Shown one piece after another: positions 17,457 through 27,385 of a DNA stretch of 64,000 nt; position 1 is the first letter of the stretch; the number at the start of each line of letters is the position of its first letter. Origin of the DNA: Hungatella sp. Its GTDB lineage: Bacteria > Bacillota > Clostridia > Lachnospirales > Lachnospiraceae. The notes beneath the pieces were generated by a model. The model did no database searches. It had not been told where the DNA came from and saw only the letters and a program-made list of their open reading frames with translations. The DNA lies in the NCBI GenBank assembly GCA_009712635.1, contig WASS01000023.1:37722-101721 (forward strand), given 5' to 3'. A program made the position numbers and the translations under genes.

Positions 17457-18305
17457 TTATTCGTGTATCATTTTGGTCATATCGGAATACATCCATTTTG
17501 TAATAATTTTTGAAGTGGTTCCATCCTCCATCATTTTATCAAGGACCTGGTTTACTTCCTCACAAAGTTCCTTTCCTTTGTCATTTTTTTGAAAATAATA
17601 GGCGACGTTATTGGCTAACAGTCTGTTATCCAGAATATGAAACTTCATGTTCTGAGTCTTTTCATATTTATGTACCAGGCTGTCTGTGGTAGCCATGGCA
17701 TCAATCCGCTTTAAATAAAGATCCTGATATCCCGTATCACTTGTTTCATAAACCACTACGTTCCAGCCATATGTATCTGCCATTTTTTCCACAGACACCT
17801 GAGAGGCCTGTCCCTGTGTCACTCCAATGTTGACGCCTTTTAATGCTTCAAAGGTGTTGATATCTGACTTATCTTCGTTGACAATCACACACTGGGCATC
17901 GCCATAATATGGATGAGACGTGGTATACTTGTCCATTCTGGCTTCTGTAGTAGCAAAACAATTTGCTGCCACGTCTACACGTCCGGCATCCAGTTCACCA
18001 AATAAAGAGGAAAATTCTGCCTGCTTAACTTCAATATCCCACCCGGTTCGTTTTCCAATCTCACTCCACATCTCTGCATCAATTCCGGTCCATTCTTTTC
18101 CATCACTGCTCAGGAGACTATAAGGCTCTCCTGTGCCGCCAGTAGCTATCATAACTTTACGCTTCCCTGCAGTCACTGTGGTTTCTGATTTAATGCTTTC
18201 TTCTGCTGTTTTCTTTCCATCTGATGCTTTGGAAACAGCCTGACTGCTGCAGCCAGAAAGGGTCACTGCTACAGCAGTGAAGAGAATCGGTATCATTTTT
18301 TTCAT
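17457..18305 (-). CDS. Polar amino-acid ABC transporter, substrate-binding lipoprotein
   Basis: A 282-residue extracellular solute-binding protein of family 3. MKKMIPILFTAVAVTLSGCS is a lipoprotein signal with a lipobox LSGC, so it would be membrane-anchored outside the cell. The binding fold shows YSLLSSDGKEWTGIDAEMW and DVAANCFATTEARMDKY. Start ATG 18305 is eight bases from GGAGG; the longer frame overlaps the permease gene and is unlikely. The ligand may be a polar or sulfur- or selenium-containing amino acid given the neighbours, but nothing in the sequence proves this. Confidence 0.9.
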   Translation of the reverse strand: MKKMIPILFTAVAVTLSGCSSQAVSKASDGKKTAEESIKSETTVTAGKRKVMIATGGTGEPYSLLSSDGKEWTGIDAEMWSEIGKRTGWDIEVKQAEFSSLFGELDAGRVDVAANCFATTEARMDKYTTSHPYYGDAQCVIVNEDKSDINTFEALKGVNIGVTQGQASQVSVEKMADTYGWNVVVYETSDTGYQDLYLKRIDAMATTDSLVHKYEKTQNMKFHILDNRLLANNVAYYFQKNDKGKELCEEVNQVLDKMMEDGTTSKIITKWMYSDMTKMIHE

Positions 18306-18334
18306 TTCCATTTCCTCCCAATTTAAATTCGTCA

Positions 18335-19006
18335 TTAGTACATTTCCATACATTTTCTATCCATAATCTTATGAAGATGAGAAAATCCCAACACTAAAAG
18401 CCAGTAAATAATCATAACTGCCAGATAAATTTCAAAGTATCGAAAGGACTGGGCGCCCTCGCTCTTGGCCTGTCCCATAATATCTCTGACACCAAGCATG
18501 AATGCAAGAGACGTGGCTTTTAAAAGATTAATCAAATCATTAAACAGGGCAGGCAGTGAAACGCGAAATGCCTGAGGCAGGACAATTCTTCTGATTGTCT
18601 GAAGCTCTGACATCCCCATCATAGCGGCGGCTTCCTTTTGCCCTGAATCAACGGAAAGAAGGGCTCCCCGAATGCTTTCCGACATAAAGGCACCGGTATT
18701 TAAACTTAAAACCAATGCCACTGCCGTCAACGGCTTCATGTTAAGAACAATTTCACTGACCCGCGCCAGCCCATAGTAGAAAAAATATAACTGAGCCACC
18801 AGAGGAGTACCTCTTAAGATGGACAGATAAAAACGGGTAATGGGATATAAGATCCTGATCTTGTAATATGCAATCACTGCAATTGTAACTCCAATAATAA
18901 TGGAAAAAACAGCAGCCGTCAGGGTCAGCAAAAGCGTCACCTGTAATTTTGATGCTATAACTGGAAATACGCCAAAAAAATAAGATAAGTCAAACAAATT
19001 TTGCAC
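18335..19006 (-). CDS. Polar amino-acid ABC transporter, permease
   Basis: A 223-residue HisM/GlnP-type permease with about five membrane segments. The EAA loop is seen at DSGQKEAAAMMGMSELQTIRRIVLPQAFR (about 128-155, given here as two parts: EAAAMMGMSELQ and IVLPQAF). N-terminal QLYFFYYG and RGTPLVAQL are family hallmarks. It is the first gene of the operon, preceded by AAGGAGTGC. Only one permease is present, so it probably acts as a homodimer. Confidence 0.92.
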   Translation of the reverse strand: MQNLFDLSYFFGVFPVIASKLQVTLLLTLTAAVFSIIIGVTIAVIAYYKIRILYPITRFYLSILRGTPLVAQLYFFYYGLARVSEIVLNMKPLTAVALVLSLNTGAFMSESIRGALLSVDSGQKEAAAMMGMSELQTIRRIVLPQAFRVSLPALFNDLINLLKATSLAFMLGVRDIMGQAKSEGAQSFRYFEIYLAVMIIYWLLVLGFSHLHKIMDRKCMEMY

Positions 19007-19151
19007 TCCTTAATCTTTCATTTTATATAGCATAATTATAGCATTACGCCATATGTGACACAAATTCAAAATATATATTAATCTTTCTCCCATCTATACG
19101 TAATACCAATATATAAAAACTCCAATGTCGGCAATAACCCTTTCCAGGGAT

Positions 19152-19184
19152 AATCAAAAACCACCGGCAAGATGAGCCGATGGT
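19152..19184 (-). terminator. Intrinsic terminator after citC
   Basis: On the minus strand CCATCGGC pairs with GCCGGTGG, followed by TTTTTGATT. It separates the citrate lyase operon from the amino-acid transporter operon. Confidence 0.8.
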
Positions 19185-19216
19185 CTTTGATTACTACTTT
19201 ATGATTGCTTACATAC

Positions 19217-20212
19217 TTATGATTTTTGTGTTAAATATCTCCATGTCGTTTCCGGCACCAGTCTTTCTGCATCCTGAAACCTGCCATTTTTAACAGCTTC
19301 TCTGACTCTTGAAGCGCTGATCACTTCATCTCCCTGTATTTTTCGTTCAATCTCTATGACTTCTATTCCATATTCAGGTAGAATCTGTTTCATTGCTGTA
19401 TTATAAGAACCGGTTACTCTGCATATAGGCTCTGTTCCTACGAAGCGTCTGGCTATCTTAAGGGGAGGGGCAATTATTTCAGCAAACATTTCCAAATCAA
19501 ATTCACAATTGGCTTTATTTGCAAACGCCTTTTCTTTCAGATAGTAGGTAGGAAAAGTAGCGGCAGAAACCATATAATCAGAAGCCTGATGAACTATGAC
19601 CCGATTTAAATCTTCCGTTCCTTTTAAAACCATCTGATAACGGTCTTCTGCGCCATAAAAGGTCCGCTTATCCGATAATACAAACACATGCAGATAGTCA
19701 CACTGTTTCAAAGCTTCTTCTATTAAATACCGGTGTCCCATTGTAAACGGATTACAGTTGGCAACGATTGCGCCAACTATTCTCCCATAATCTTTGGCAT
19801 CGATTGGTGTTATTTCCTGTATTGCCTGGATAAATTTTTCAAAGCCCTGTTTCTCATTCTCCATAAACAATACAGATTTTGTCTGGAACACGGTATAAAA
19901 TCCTAAACTCTTAAACATTTCCTCATTCTTTGGTTTTGTATATAGGACAAGCCTGCTTCTTCCATGCTCAAACTCATACTGAATCAGCTGGGAAACCACA
20001 CTGCCGGATAATCCTTCTCCCAGATGATGAGGATCTACTGCAATGCACTTTAACACATTCTCTTCCACAGAACCTGCTGCAATGATTTTGAAATCATCGT
20101 CAAGTATACATGCACTATATTCAATCCCCTCATCATAGTTAAGATCCTGACTGGCTAAAAATATTTTTAATTCCTCCAGTGCACGGCCCTGCAATGGTCT
20201 TCCTTCCAGCAT
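19217..20212 (-). CDS. citC: [Citrate (pro-3S)-lyase] ligase
   Basis: A 331-residue enzyme that acetylates the prosthetic group of citrate lyase, using acetate and ATP, to switch the lyase on. The N-terminal 120 residues resemble a GNAT acetyltransferase (VDPHHLGEGLSGSVVSQLI). From about residue 145 a cytidylyltransferase-like domain has GAIVANCNPFTMGHRYLIEE and ends with the ISASRVREA motif. It is the last gene of the lyase operon. GCAGGTG gives the ribosome site, 12 bases after citG. Confidence 0.93.
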   Translation of the reverse strand: MLEGRPLQGRALEELKIFLASQDLNYDEGIEYSACILDDDFKIIAAGSVEENVLKCIAVDPHHLGEGLSGSVVSQLIQYEFEHGRSRLVLYTKPKNEEMFKSLGFYTVFQTKSVLFMENEKQGFEKFIQAIQEITPIDAKDYGRIVGAIVANCNPFTMGHRYLIEEALKQCDYLHVFVLSDKRTFYGAEDRYQMVLKGTEDLNRVIVHQASDYMVSAATFPTYYLKEKAFANKANCEFDLEMFAEIIAPPLKIARRFVGTEPICRVTGSYNTAMKQILPEYGIEVIEIERKIQGDEVISASRVREAVKNGRFQDAERLVPETTWRYLTQKS

Positions 20213-20223
20213 AATTCACCTGC

Positions 20224-21114
20224 TCACTTTCCTGCCCACGCCTCCTCAATCTCAGATAAAAAGATGGAGGCCGCCAGCAAATCGGCACACCCGCCGCTGC
20301 TATAGTTTTTATGAATAAAATAGGTGTCAAGTTTAATTAACTCCTCAATAGCACCTTGGGAATAGGCACCGCCTGCAAGCAAAAATTCCCGAGACAGTTT
20401 CTGAACTTCCTTAAGCCCTTCAAGTTTGCGCCTGGACAGGATATTTCCATCTTCCACCTGACTCATCAGGGTAAACAGCGTCTGGATTTTCACCAGATTC
20501 CAATGGCGTCCCTCTTCCTTTCCCTGTCTTATAACTGGTAATGCCAGGTTTATGACGGAAGGATAACCATCCGCCGCCTCTCCCCTGATTCCTCTGGAAC
20601 CATAAGTACATAAATTCTTTTGGCCATGGGTATCTTTACTGTTCTTAAACTGTATGGAGTCAAGTTCATTTAATAAAATATTCTGAACCATTTTTTGTTC
20701 CTGCATAATCAGACTGCTTATGGACACCTGACCATACTTCTTTAAACAGCTTCCGGCAGCCGCACATAAGATACCCATGGTAAACACAGCCCCTTTGTGG
20801 GTATTGACCTGCCCGGTGGCTTCATACATTGCATTTTCTGCCTCAATGCCAATCTGACGGATCTTTAAAAAGCAGCCTTCTGGTTTTTCAGACATATGAA
20901 TTCCTGTTTCAGCAAATTTTTGAAAATAAGGCACCAAAGCATCTGTGCTTCTTTTAAATGTAAGCAGATTCATATCCCGGTGAGCACCATTACTGAGGGG
21001 ATCCACAAGCCCGGGCTTTGGCGCCGTATAAACTTCCTCCAGCAATGCTGATCCTGCCATATCTCCAATCCAGTGGGCATAAGTACTATATTTCTTCTTA
21101 TCTGTATCTATCAT
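20224..21114 (-). CDS. citG: Triphosphoribosyl-dephospho-CoA synthase
   Basis: A 296-residue protein that makes the precursor of the lyase's CoA-like cofactor from dephospho-CoA and ATP. Family motifs are LLEEVYTAPKPGLVDPLSNG near residue 28, THKGAVFTMGILCAAAG near 105, and the C-terminal YSSGGCADLLAASIFL. Its ATG directly follows the citF stop codon. Only the CitG part is present; no CitX transferase domain is fused to it and no citX gene is seen in the window. Confidence 0.93.
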   Translation of the reverse strand: MIDTDKKKYSTYAHWIGDMAGSALLEEVYTAPKPGLVDPLSNGAHRDMNLLTFKRSTDALVPYFQKFAETGIHMSEKPEGCFLKIRQIGIEAENAMYEATGQVNTHKGAVFTMGILCAAAGSCLKKYGQVSISSLIMQEQKMVQNILLNELDSIQFKNSKDTHGQKNLCTYGSRGIRGEAADGYPSVINLALPVIRQGKEEGRHWNLVKIQTLFTLMSQVEDGNILSRRKLEGLKEVQKLSREFLLAGGAYSQGAIEELIKLDTYFIHKNYSSGGCADLLAASIFLSEIEEAWAGK

Positions 21115-22677
21115 CTAATTATCTGCGAAAGTATATTCTTTCACCTTGCGCACTACATCTAATATGGTTCCATCCCGGCTTTCGATAATACCTACAACCT
21201 TATCATCAAATTTCACTTTCTCTGGCTCTCCAACCATGGAATATGCAATGTCCCGGAGTTCTTCAATTGTTTTAAAAGGAAGGTCCACTCCTCTCATGGC
21301 ATCAATTAAGTCCTTTCGCTTAGGATTGATGGCAATTCCATAATCAGTCACTACTACATCAATACTTTCTCCCGGAGTGGTCACAGCAGTTACTTCTGTG
21401 CAGACAGCGGGAATTCTTCCCTGTAACAGCGGAACGATGACGATTGCACATTTGGCACCGGCAGCTGTGTCCGGATGGCCCCCCTGGGCTCCGGTGATCT
21501 CTCCGTCTGAGCCAACCACCACGTTACAGTTGAAATTAATATCCACTTCAAGAGCAGCCAGAATGACAAAATCCAGTTTATTCACTACCGCACCTTTATT
21601 AAACGGATTTGCATACTCTCCGGCAGAAATACGGAAGTGTTTTAGATCTTTTACTGATTCTACTGCATCAAGATCGAAATCCTGGGTGTCTAACAGGCAG
21701 TCTACCTGATCGTTTGCCAACAGATCACACATGGGCTTTGTCAGTCCGCCAACTCCGAAACGCATGCGGATATTACGTTCCTTCATAATTTTAGCAAGTG
21801 AAATGGTAGATGCAATGGATGCCCCTCCCACGCCGGTCTGATAAGAAAATCCATCTTTAAAATATGGAGTATTAACAACAAACTGGGTACAGTAATCAGC
21901 CATCATCAGCTTTCTCATATCTGTGGTGGGTTTAGCTGCACCTGTGGCAATTTTATCGGGATTGCCGATGGCATCTACCACGACTACATAATCCACCTTT
22001 GTCATACTGATATGGGCTGGAAAATTGGGAAAAGGTACCAGACAGTCTGTAATTGCTACCACCTGGTCTGCATAATCTCCATCTACAAGAGCATAAGAAA
22101 GGACTCCGCAGTTACTCTTGCCGCCGATTCCACGGCAATTGCCATAATCGTCACAGGTGGGTGCTCCGATAAATGCAATGTCAATTCTGGTTTCTCCGCT
22201 TTCAATGGCACGAACGCGGCCTCCATGAGAACGCATAATTGCCAATCCTTTTAATTTTCCAGAGGAAATAGCCTGTCCGATTTTTCCTCTGACGCCAGAG
22301 GACTGGATATTGGTTATGGTTCCGTCTTCTATATATGGAACGATTGGATCGTGAGCCTTACCAAGGGAGCTGGCACAAATGGTGATATCTTTAATGCCCA
22401 GCCGGTGTACTTCTTCCATTACCATATTGACGATATAGTCACCTTCCCGAAAGTGATGATGGAAGCCAAGAGTCATACCATCTTTTATGTTGCATTTAAT
22501 TAGTGCATCATGAATGCTGTCTACTAATTTACTCCTGGTATTATCACTTACACATCTGGTTACCGGGCCATCTTTTTTATAAGTATATCCGTCTCTGTAA
22601 TGAATTCCCTGGAATACTTCCTTTCCAGTGGCTTTCAAGATCTCATCCGGGATATCTCTTCCAACTGCATTTATCAT
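21115..22677 (-). CDS. citF: Citrate lyase alpha subunit (citrate:acetyl-ACP transferase)
   Basis: A 520-residue subunit that transfers the acyl carrier protein from acetate to citrate. Recognisable parts include NAVGRDIPDEI at the start, GMTLGFHHHFREGDYIVNMV near 75, IQSSGVRGKIG, VVGSDGEITGAQGGHPDTAA and TTPGESIDVVVTDYGIAINP. ATG 22677 lies nine bases from GGGGG and one base after the citE stop; the frame stays open further upstream but inside citE. Sequence relatives include citramalate lyase, so the true substrate is best judged from biochemistry. Confidence 0.94.
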   Translation of the reverse strand: MINAVGRDIPDEILKATGKEVFQGIHYRDGYTYKKDGPVTRCVSDNTRSKLVDSIHDALIKCNIKDGMTLGFHHHFREGDYIVNMVMEEVHRLGIKDITICASSLGKAHDPIVPYIEDGTITNIQSSGVRGKIGQAISSGKLKGLAIMRSHGGRVRAIESGETRIDIAFIGAPTCDDYGNCRGIGGKSNCGVLSYALVDGDYADQVVAITDCLVPFPNFPAHISMTKVDYVVVVDAIGNPDKIATGAAKPTTDMRKLMMADYCTQFVVNTPYFKDGFSYQTGVGGASIASTISLAKIMKERNIRMRFGVGGLTKPMCDLLANDQVDCLLDTQDFDLDAVESVKDLKHFRISAGEYANPFNKGAVVNKLDFVILAALEVDINFNCNVVVGSDGEITGAQGGHPDTAAGAKCAIVIVPLLQGRIPAVCTEVTAVTTPGESIDVVVTDYGIAINPKRKDLIDAMRGVDLPFKTIEELRDIAYSMVGEPEKVKFDDKVVGIIESRDGTILDVVRKVKEYTFADN

Positions 22678-22678
22678 T

Positions 22679-23581
22679 TTACAAATCCCCCTTATATACA
22701 CCCGATGCTTTCGCCATATAGATGGTACGTATCGCACCGTCATAAAATGCGATATCAATCATCTTTCCGTCAACGGTAAATACACCGATTCCCTTTGCCT
22801 TCTTATCATCGATTTCCTTAACTACCTTTTCTGCAAAGATAATGTCTTTCACTGTTGGTGTAAATATTTCATGTACAATACTGATCTGTCTTGGATTTAT
22901 AATTGATTTTCCGTCAAATCCCATTAAATGAATGGATTCAACCTCTTTTCGGAAGCCTTCCATGTCATCTAAATTCGTATAAACAGTGTCAAAGCACTGG
23001 ACGCCCGCCGCTCTGGCTGCTATGATCATATGCTGCCTTGCACCCATGAGCTCCACTCCGGTTCCGGTAATGCGTGTCTGCAAATCTTTGGTGTAATCTC
23101 CTCCGGAAAGGGCAATACCAAAAAGCCGTTCTGAGGATTCACAGATTTCAAGAACCTTCATGACTCCTCTGGCGGATTCAATGGCTGCCATAATAAGGGT
23201 TCTACCCTGGGAAATGTTAAACTCTTTTTCTGCCGCGGCGACCGCTTCCTCAACCAGTTTCACATCCTCTGCCCGCTCTGTTTTTGGAATTCGTATGGAA
23301 TCGCATCCGCCTGCTACCGCACAGCGGATATCTTCCTTCCAGTAAGGGGTATCCAGGGCATTGATACGGACTACCCGTTCACACCCATGGTAATTGATTT
23401 CTTTCAGTGCATGATAAAGGGAAAAACGTGCAGCATCCTTTTGATTTTCGGCCACTGCATCCTCTAAATCCAGCATAATGGAATCTGGCTTATAAATGTA
23501 GGGATCTTTGATTAACCCGGGCTTCTGGGCATTTAAAAACATCATGGTTCTTCTTAATCGTTTCTTTTCCGGATTCATCAT
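22679..23581 (-). CDS. citE: Citrate lyase beta subunit (citryl-ACP lyase)
   Basis: A 300-residue TIM-barrel lyase that splits citryl-ACP into oxaloacetate and acetyl-ACP with Mg2+. Seen motifs: RRTMMFLNAQKPG at the start, DSIMLDLEDAVAENQKD, GCERVVRINALDTPYW, LIMAAIESARGVM and the SGGDYTKDL segment. The start at 23581 (ATGATG) overlaps the citD stop by four bases, and AGGAG lies seven bases upstream. Confidence 0.95.
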   Translation of the reverse strand: MMNPEKKRLRRTMMFLNAQKPGLIKDPYIYKPDSIMLDLEDAVAENQKDAARFSLYHALKEINYHGCERVVRINALDTPYWKEDIRCAVAGGCDSIRIPKTERAEDVKLVEEAVAAAEKEFNISQGRTLIMAAIESARGVMKVLEICESSERLFGIALSGGDYTKDLQTRITGTGVELMGARQHMIIAARAAGVQCFDTVYTNLDDMEGFRKEVESIHLMGFDGKSIINPRQISIVHEIFTPTVKDIIFAEKVVKEIDDKKAKGIGVFTVDGKMIDIAFYDGAIRTIYMAKASGVYKGDL

Positions 23582-23877
23582 CGAACAGCTCCTCCCCATG
23601 GAAGATGATCAAATTGCCCGACAGAACGGAACAACGCTCCTTCAACACGCGCTTTTATTGTACAATCCAGAGCTCCTTTGTCTACAATAGAGATTTTCAC
23701 CTGACTGACTTCCATATTCTTAAGCGTTTCCATCACAACCTTTTTGATCTGATTACCAAACTGATTGATAACCACACTCTCCAGGTTAAATTCTATGCCA
23801 TTATTACCAGGTTCTACCGTAACCTGGCAGTCGCTGGATTCCAGTGTTCCGGCCATTGCCGGCTGCACGATTTCCAT
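23578..23877 (-). CDS. citD: Citrate lyase gamma subunit (acyl carrier protein)
   Basis: A 99-residue acyl carrier subunit. The serine that receives the phosphoribosyl-dephospho-CoA group lies in MAGTLESSDCQV near residue 14. GAGGAGG precedes the ATG. It is the first lyase gene after the aconitase-like gene, giving the order citD-E-F-G-C. Confidence 0.95.
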   Translation of the reverse strand: MEIVQPAMAGTLESSDCQVTVEPGNNGIEFNLESVVINQFGNQIKKVVMETLKNMEVSQVKISIVDKGALDCTIKARVEGALFRSVGQFDHLPWGGAVR

Positions 23878-23893
23878 ATTGTTCCTCCTCTTA

Positions 23894-26179
23894 TTACCGT
23901 TTTCTGTTGTAATTGATTAAACTTCCTGCTTTTACAATCTCACGTTCTTCCTGAGTCATATCCGTGATATATAAATGAATTTCTTTGGCTGAATCTTCTT
24001 TTATCACATAGGCTGTGATATCTGCCATATTTCCGCTTTCCAATGCAGTACGTACTCCGGGGACAAAAATATAATCACCTGTTTCAAATTCCGGCTCTTC
24101 CTTCATCTGAAATGGCAGCATTCCCCAGTTTATCACATTAGAACGATAGCGTTTTGTTGCATATTCTCTGGTTATATTTGCAAGTCCGCCAATCACTCTC
24201 TGACAGCTGGCTGCCTGTTCTCTGGCAGAACCATCTCCCGGCTTAATTGCATAAATCATACTTCCGATTTCTGTATCAGATATTTCAATGGTTTCCATAC
24301 CATGTATTTTTTTGATTGAATCGTAGATCTTTGTTAACTCTGGTTCTAATTCTGCCGGAGATTTTCCTGCAGTTCTTGCTTTTTCCAGACGGTCAGTACA
24401 TTTACTTCGTTCTACATAAGCCGGATCTCTTCTGGATAAGGTGAATTCAGCAAGTCCCAATGGATTGGAACGGTAAGAAGCGGTTTCACCGGAAGGTATT
24501 AACTCATCTGTAGTTGTAACCTCATCCATAATCTTAGAGCACACCTTTAAGAGAATGTTCTCTGTCAAAGCGCTCATTTCCGGCCAGTCTTTAATATTGG
24601 GGCCGCATACCAGTTCCTTCTCTTTTTGTTCCTGATTAAATCCCTGGTAGACTCTCTTTTTATATACAGAGCTGTCAAACTGATAATCCGGTATATCTCC
24701 CCAGCAGTCAAAGGCTTCTGCAGAAGTAAGAACACCTCCGTTTGCCGCAGTGGCTGCAATGGACCGGGCATCCATGAGTGCAACGGCTGCCATCTGACCG
24801 TTTCCAGGCTTGGAGCCTTCCCGATTGGGGAAGTTTCTTGTGGTATGACGGATACTTAAGCCATTATGAGCAGGTGTATCTCCTGCACCAAAGCACGGTC
24901 CGCAGAATGCAGTCTTTAACACGGCTCCTGCTTCCATTAAATCTGTCACAGCACCTTTTTTCACCAGATCCATGTAAACAGGCTGTGATGACGGATAAAC
25001 GGAAAGGGAGAATTCACCATAGCCGCAGTCTCTTCCTTTTAATGCATTGGCAGCTTCTATGACATTGGTATAATTGCCTCCTGCACAGCCGGCGATAATT
25101 CCCTGCTGGACCTGAAGTTTTCCACTGATTATTTTATCGGTCAGTGTAAATGGGGCACGCCCCTTACTTACTTTCTCTGCCTCTTTTTCCACCTGACGCA
25201 GAATATCACCCAGATTTTCATTCAGCTCATCAATTTCATATGTATTACTTGGGTGGAATGGCAGTGCGATCATAGGCTTCACTGTGCTTAAATCCACAGA
25301 TACACAGCCATCATAATAAGCCCTGGCTGCAGGTTTTAATTCCTGGTAATCTGTCTCTCTCCCATGTACGGACAGGTAACTTTTTGTATCCTCATCTGTA
25401 CTCCATATGGAGCTTAAACAGGTAGTTTCCGTTGTCATTACATCAATTCCGTTACGGAAGTCCGTGCTCATAGAGGCAATTCCTGGTCCTACGAATTCCA
25501 TAACCTTATTTTTCACATAACCATTTTTAAATACTGCACCGATAATTGCCAGGGCAATATCCTGCGGGCCGACTCCGGGATTTGGTTTTCCAGTCAGATA
25601 GACTGCAATAATATCCGGGTAAGCCAGATCATACGTATCGCAAAGAAGCTGTTTTACCAGCTCACCGCCGCCCTCACCAATTGCCATGGTTCCCAATGCG
25701 CCATAACGGGTATGGGAATCAGAACCTAAAATCATCTGACCGCCGCCTGCATGCATTTCCCTCATATATTGATGAATAACTGCAATATGAGGCGGGACAT
25801 AGATGCCGCCATACTTTTGAGCTGCTGACAAACCAAAAACATGATCATCTTCATTTATGGTACCCCCAACTGCACACAAAGAATTGTGGCAGTTGGTCAG
25901 TACATAAGGAATGGGGAATTTATCCATACCAGATGCTTTGGCGGTCTGGATAACTCCTACAAATGTGAGATCATGGGAGGTCATGGCATCAAATTTAATT
26001 TTCAAATGAGACATATCATCAGAAGTGTTATGGTTCTTTAAAATATCATAGGATATGGTCCCTTTTTTTGCTTCTTCTTTCTCTGAATCTGTCAGTGCTC
26101 CTGATTTAAGGTAATCTTCCTCAGAAACAATTTCCTGACCATTCATCAGATACACGCCGCTGTCATAAAGTTTTACCAC
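23894..26179 (-). CDS. Aconitase-family hydratase (YbhJ-like)
   Basis: A 761-residue iron-sulfur hydratase of the aconitase superfamily. The cluster ligands are plausible in [10 protein letters not shown] (near 370) and [15 protein letters not shown] (near 425). Substrate-loop residues appear in [15 protein letters not shown], and a swivel domain with [15 protein letters not shown] follows. It resembles E. coli YbhJ more than housekeeping aconitase. The start is most likely GTG 26179, eight bases after AGGAGG; the ATG at 26197 lies upstream of that ribosome site. In this operon it could interconvert aconitate, citrate and isocitrate or a methylated relative. Its exact reaction is not established. 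Confidence 0.87.
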   Translation of the reverse strand: MVKLYDSGVYLMNGQEIVSEEDYLKSGALTDSEKEEAKKGTISYDILKNHNTSDDMSHLKIKFDAMTSHDLTFVGVIQTAKASGMDKFPIPYVLTNCHNSLCAVGGTINEDDHVFGLSAAQKYGGIYVPPHIAVIHQYMREMHAGGGQMILGSDSHTRYGALGTMAIGEGGGELVKQLLCDTYDLAYPDIIAVYLTGKPNPGVGPQDIALAIIGAVFKNGYVKNKVMEFVGPGIASMSTDFRNGIDVMTTETTCLSSIWSTDEDTKSYLSVHGRETDYQELKPAARAYYDGCVSVDLSTVKPMIALPFHPSNTYEIDELNENLGDILRQVEKEAEKVSKGRAPFTLTDKIISGKLQVQQGIIAGCAGGNYTNVIEAANALKGRDCGYGEFSLSVYPSSQPVYMDLVKKGAVTDLMEAGAVLKTAFCGPCFGAGDTPAHNGLSIRHTTRNFPNREGSKPGNGQMAAVALMDARSIAATAANGGVLTSAEAFDCWGDIPDYQFDSSVYKKRVYQGFNQEQKEKELVCGPNIKDWPEMSALTENILLKVCSKIMDEVTTTDELIPSGETASYRSNPLGLAEFTLSRRDPAYVERSKCTDRLEKARTAGKSPAELEPELTKIYDSIKKIHGMETIEISDTEIGSMIYAIKPGDGSAREQAASCQRVIGGLANITREYATKRYRSNVINWGMLPFQMKEEPEFETGDYIFVPGVRTALESGNMADITAYVIKEDSAKEIHLYITDMTQEEREIVKAGSLINYNRKR

Positions 26180-26228
26180 GTCTAAATCCTCCTGCATTCT
26201 AACAATTAAGTTGTTTCATCATTCCCAA

Positions 26229-27371
26229 TCAGCAATATGTAAATCCTTCCAGTATCAGATTTGCAGTTCTGAATCCAAATGTATCTTCCACAATTGTTTC
26301 ATTTCCTTCCACATGGAAATCAACACCTGCTTCCAAAATACCGCCTGCATGGCCGATACGGATAAACTTTGTATCTGCTCCCGGTCTTAAAACCTGATTT
26401 ACCACACTGCCCGGAATAATGGCAGCCGCCGCTGTACACATGGCACCAGTCATGGCGTAGGTGGGGTGAGTCTTCTGCATGGACATCATACGGGATAACA
26501 GATCAATGCTGTCTCCCTTTATGGTACTTCCGGAGTTGGTCACATACTCATCCGGTTCTGCCACAAAAGTCATTTTAGGGATTCCGGGCATCTCCCATGC
26601 CGATTTCTTGTAGTCGGTGATTAATCCCATCTTAACAGCTGCAAGGCCTCTTACTGTCTCTAAGAGATCCAGTTTTTCCTGGTCAGAGTCCAGCTCTTTT
26701 GGAAGTTCTTTTCCAGTCAGTCCCAGATCAGAAGCCTTTACAAATACCAGAGGATTGGCTGCATCAACAATGGACACTTCTACCTGCCCGATGCCAGGAA
26801 CTTCCAGGAGATCCACCGCATTGCCGGTAGGCAGCAGCTTTCCGGAAACACTTCCGGCAGGATCAAGAAACTTCATTTTAACGGGAGCACCGGTTCCCGG
26901 AACTCCGGCAATGGCAAAATCACCATCATATTTGACCGCTCCGTCTTTTACCTGTACCTCTTCTTCAATAATTTTCCCTGTATTGGTATTGAATACTTTT
27001 ACTATGGTGACAGGCTCGGTTATTTTTACAAGTCCCTGTTCAACCGCAAAAGGACCCACTCCGGAAGAAATATTGCCGCAGTTTCCTTTATAGCTTACAA
27101 GAGGTTTATCCACTGATACCTGTGCAAAGGTATAATCCACGTCTGCATCCTCACGGCTGGATACCCCTATAATTGCAACCTTACTTGTGACAGAAGCTGC
27201 ACCGCCCAGACCATTAATCTGCTTGATATCAGGACTTCCCATGATTTTCATGAGAATTTCATCCCTTGCCTGCTCCTCAGAAGGAAGATAATTCTCCAGT
27301 ATGTACACACCTTTACTGGTACCTCCCCGCATAATGGAACAGGGAATTCTTCTTCTCTGCCTATCTAACAT
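26229..27371 (-). CDS. PrpF-like isomerase (YbhH / 4-oxalomesaconate tautomerase family)
   Basis: A 380-residue protein of the PrpF family, related in fold to diaminopimelate epimerase. Motifs are RIPCSIMRGGTSKGVYI at the N-terminus, GNCGNISSGVGPFAVEQG near 100, AMCTAAAAIIPGSV and FIRIGHAGGILEAGVDF. Family members isomerise double bonds in aconitate-type acids, for example 2-methylaconitate or oxalomesaconate. ATG 27371 follows GGAGG by seven bases. It sits between the carrier and hydratase genes, as YbhH does with YbhI and YbhJ in E. coli. Confidence 0.9.
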   Translation of the reverse strand: MLDRQRRRIPCSIMRGGTSKGVYILENYLPSEEQARDEILMKIMGSPDIKQINGLGGAASVTSKVAIIGVSSREDADVDYTFAQVSVDKPLVSYKGNCGNISSGVGPFAVEQGLVKITEPVTIVKVFNTNTGKIIEEEVQVKDGAVKYDGDFAIAGVPGTGAPVKMKFLDPAGSVSGKLLPTGNAVDLLEVPGIGQVEVSIVDAANPLVFVKASDLGLTGKELPKELDSDQEKLDLLETVRGLAAVKMGLITDYKKSAWEMPGIPKMTFVAEPDEYVTNSGSTIKGDSIDLLSRMMSMQKTHPTYAMTGAMCTAAAAIIPGSVVNQVLRPGADTKFIRIGHAGGILEAGVDFHVEGNETIVEDTFGFRTANLILEGFTYC

Positions 27372-27385
27372 TATGTATCCTCCAA

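Noticed and set aside
16698..19006. Assigning the ABC transporter to glutamine or cystine
   Set aside because: Family-level motifs only; ligand-contact residues could not be judged by eye.
21115..23877. Citramalate lyase instead of citrate lyase
   Set aside because: Not excluded by sequence, but citC and citG accompany both; no mesaconase or glutamate mutase genes are present, so citrate lyase is the simpler call.
26180..26197. ATG 26197 as start of the aconitase-like gene
   Set aside because: The AGGAGG ribosome site lies inside the first codons of that version; GTG 26179 is correctly spaced.
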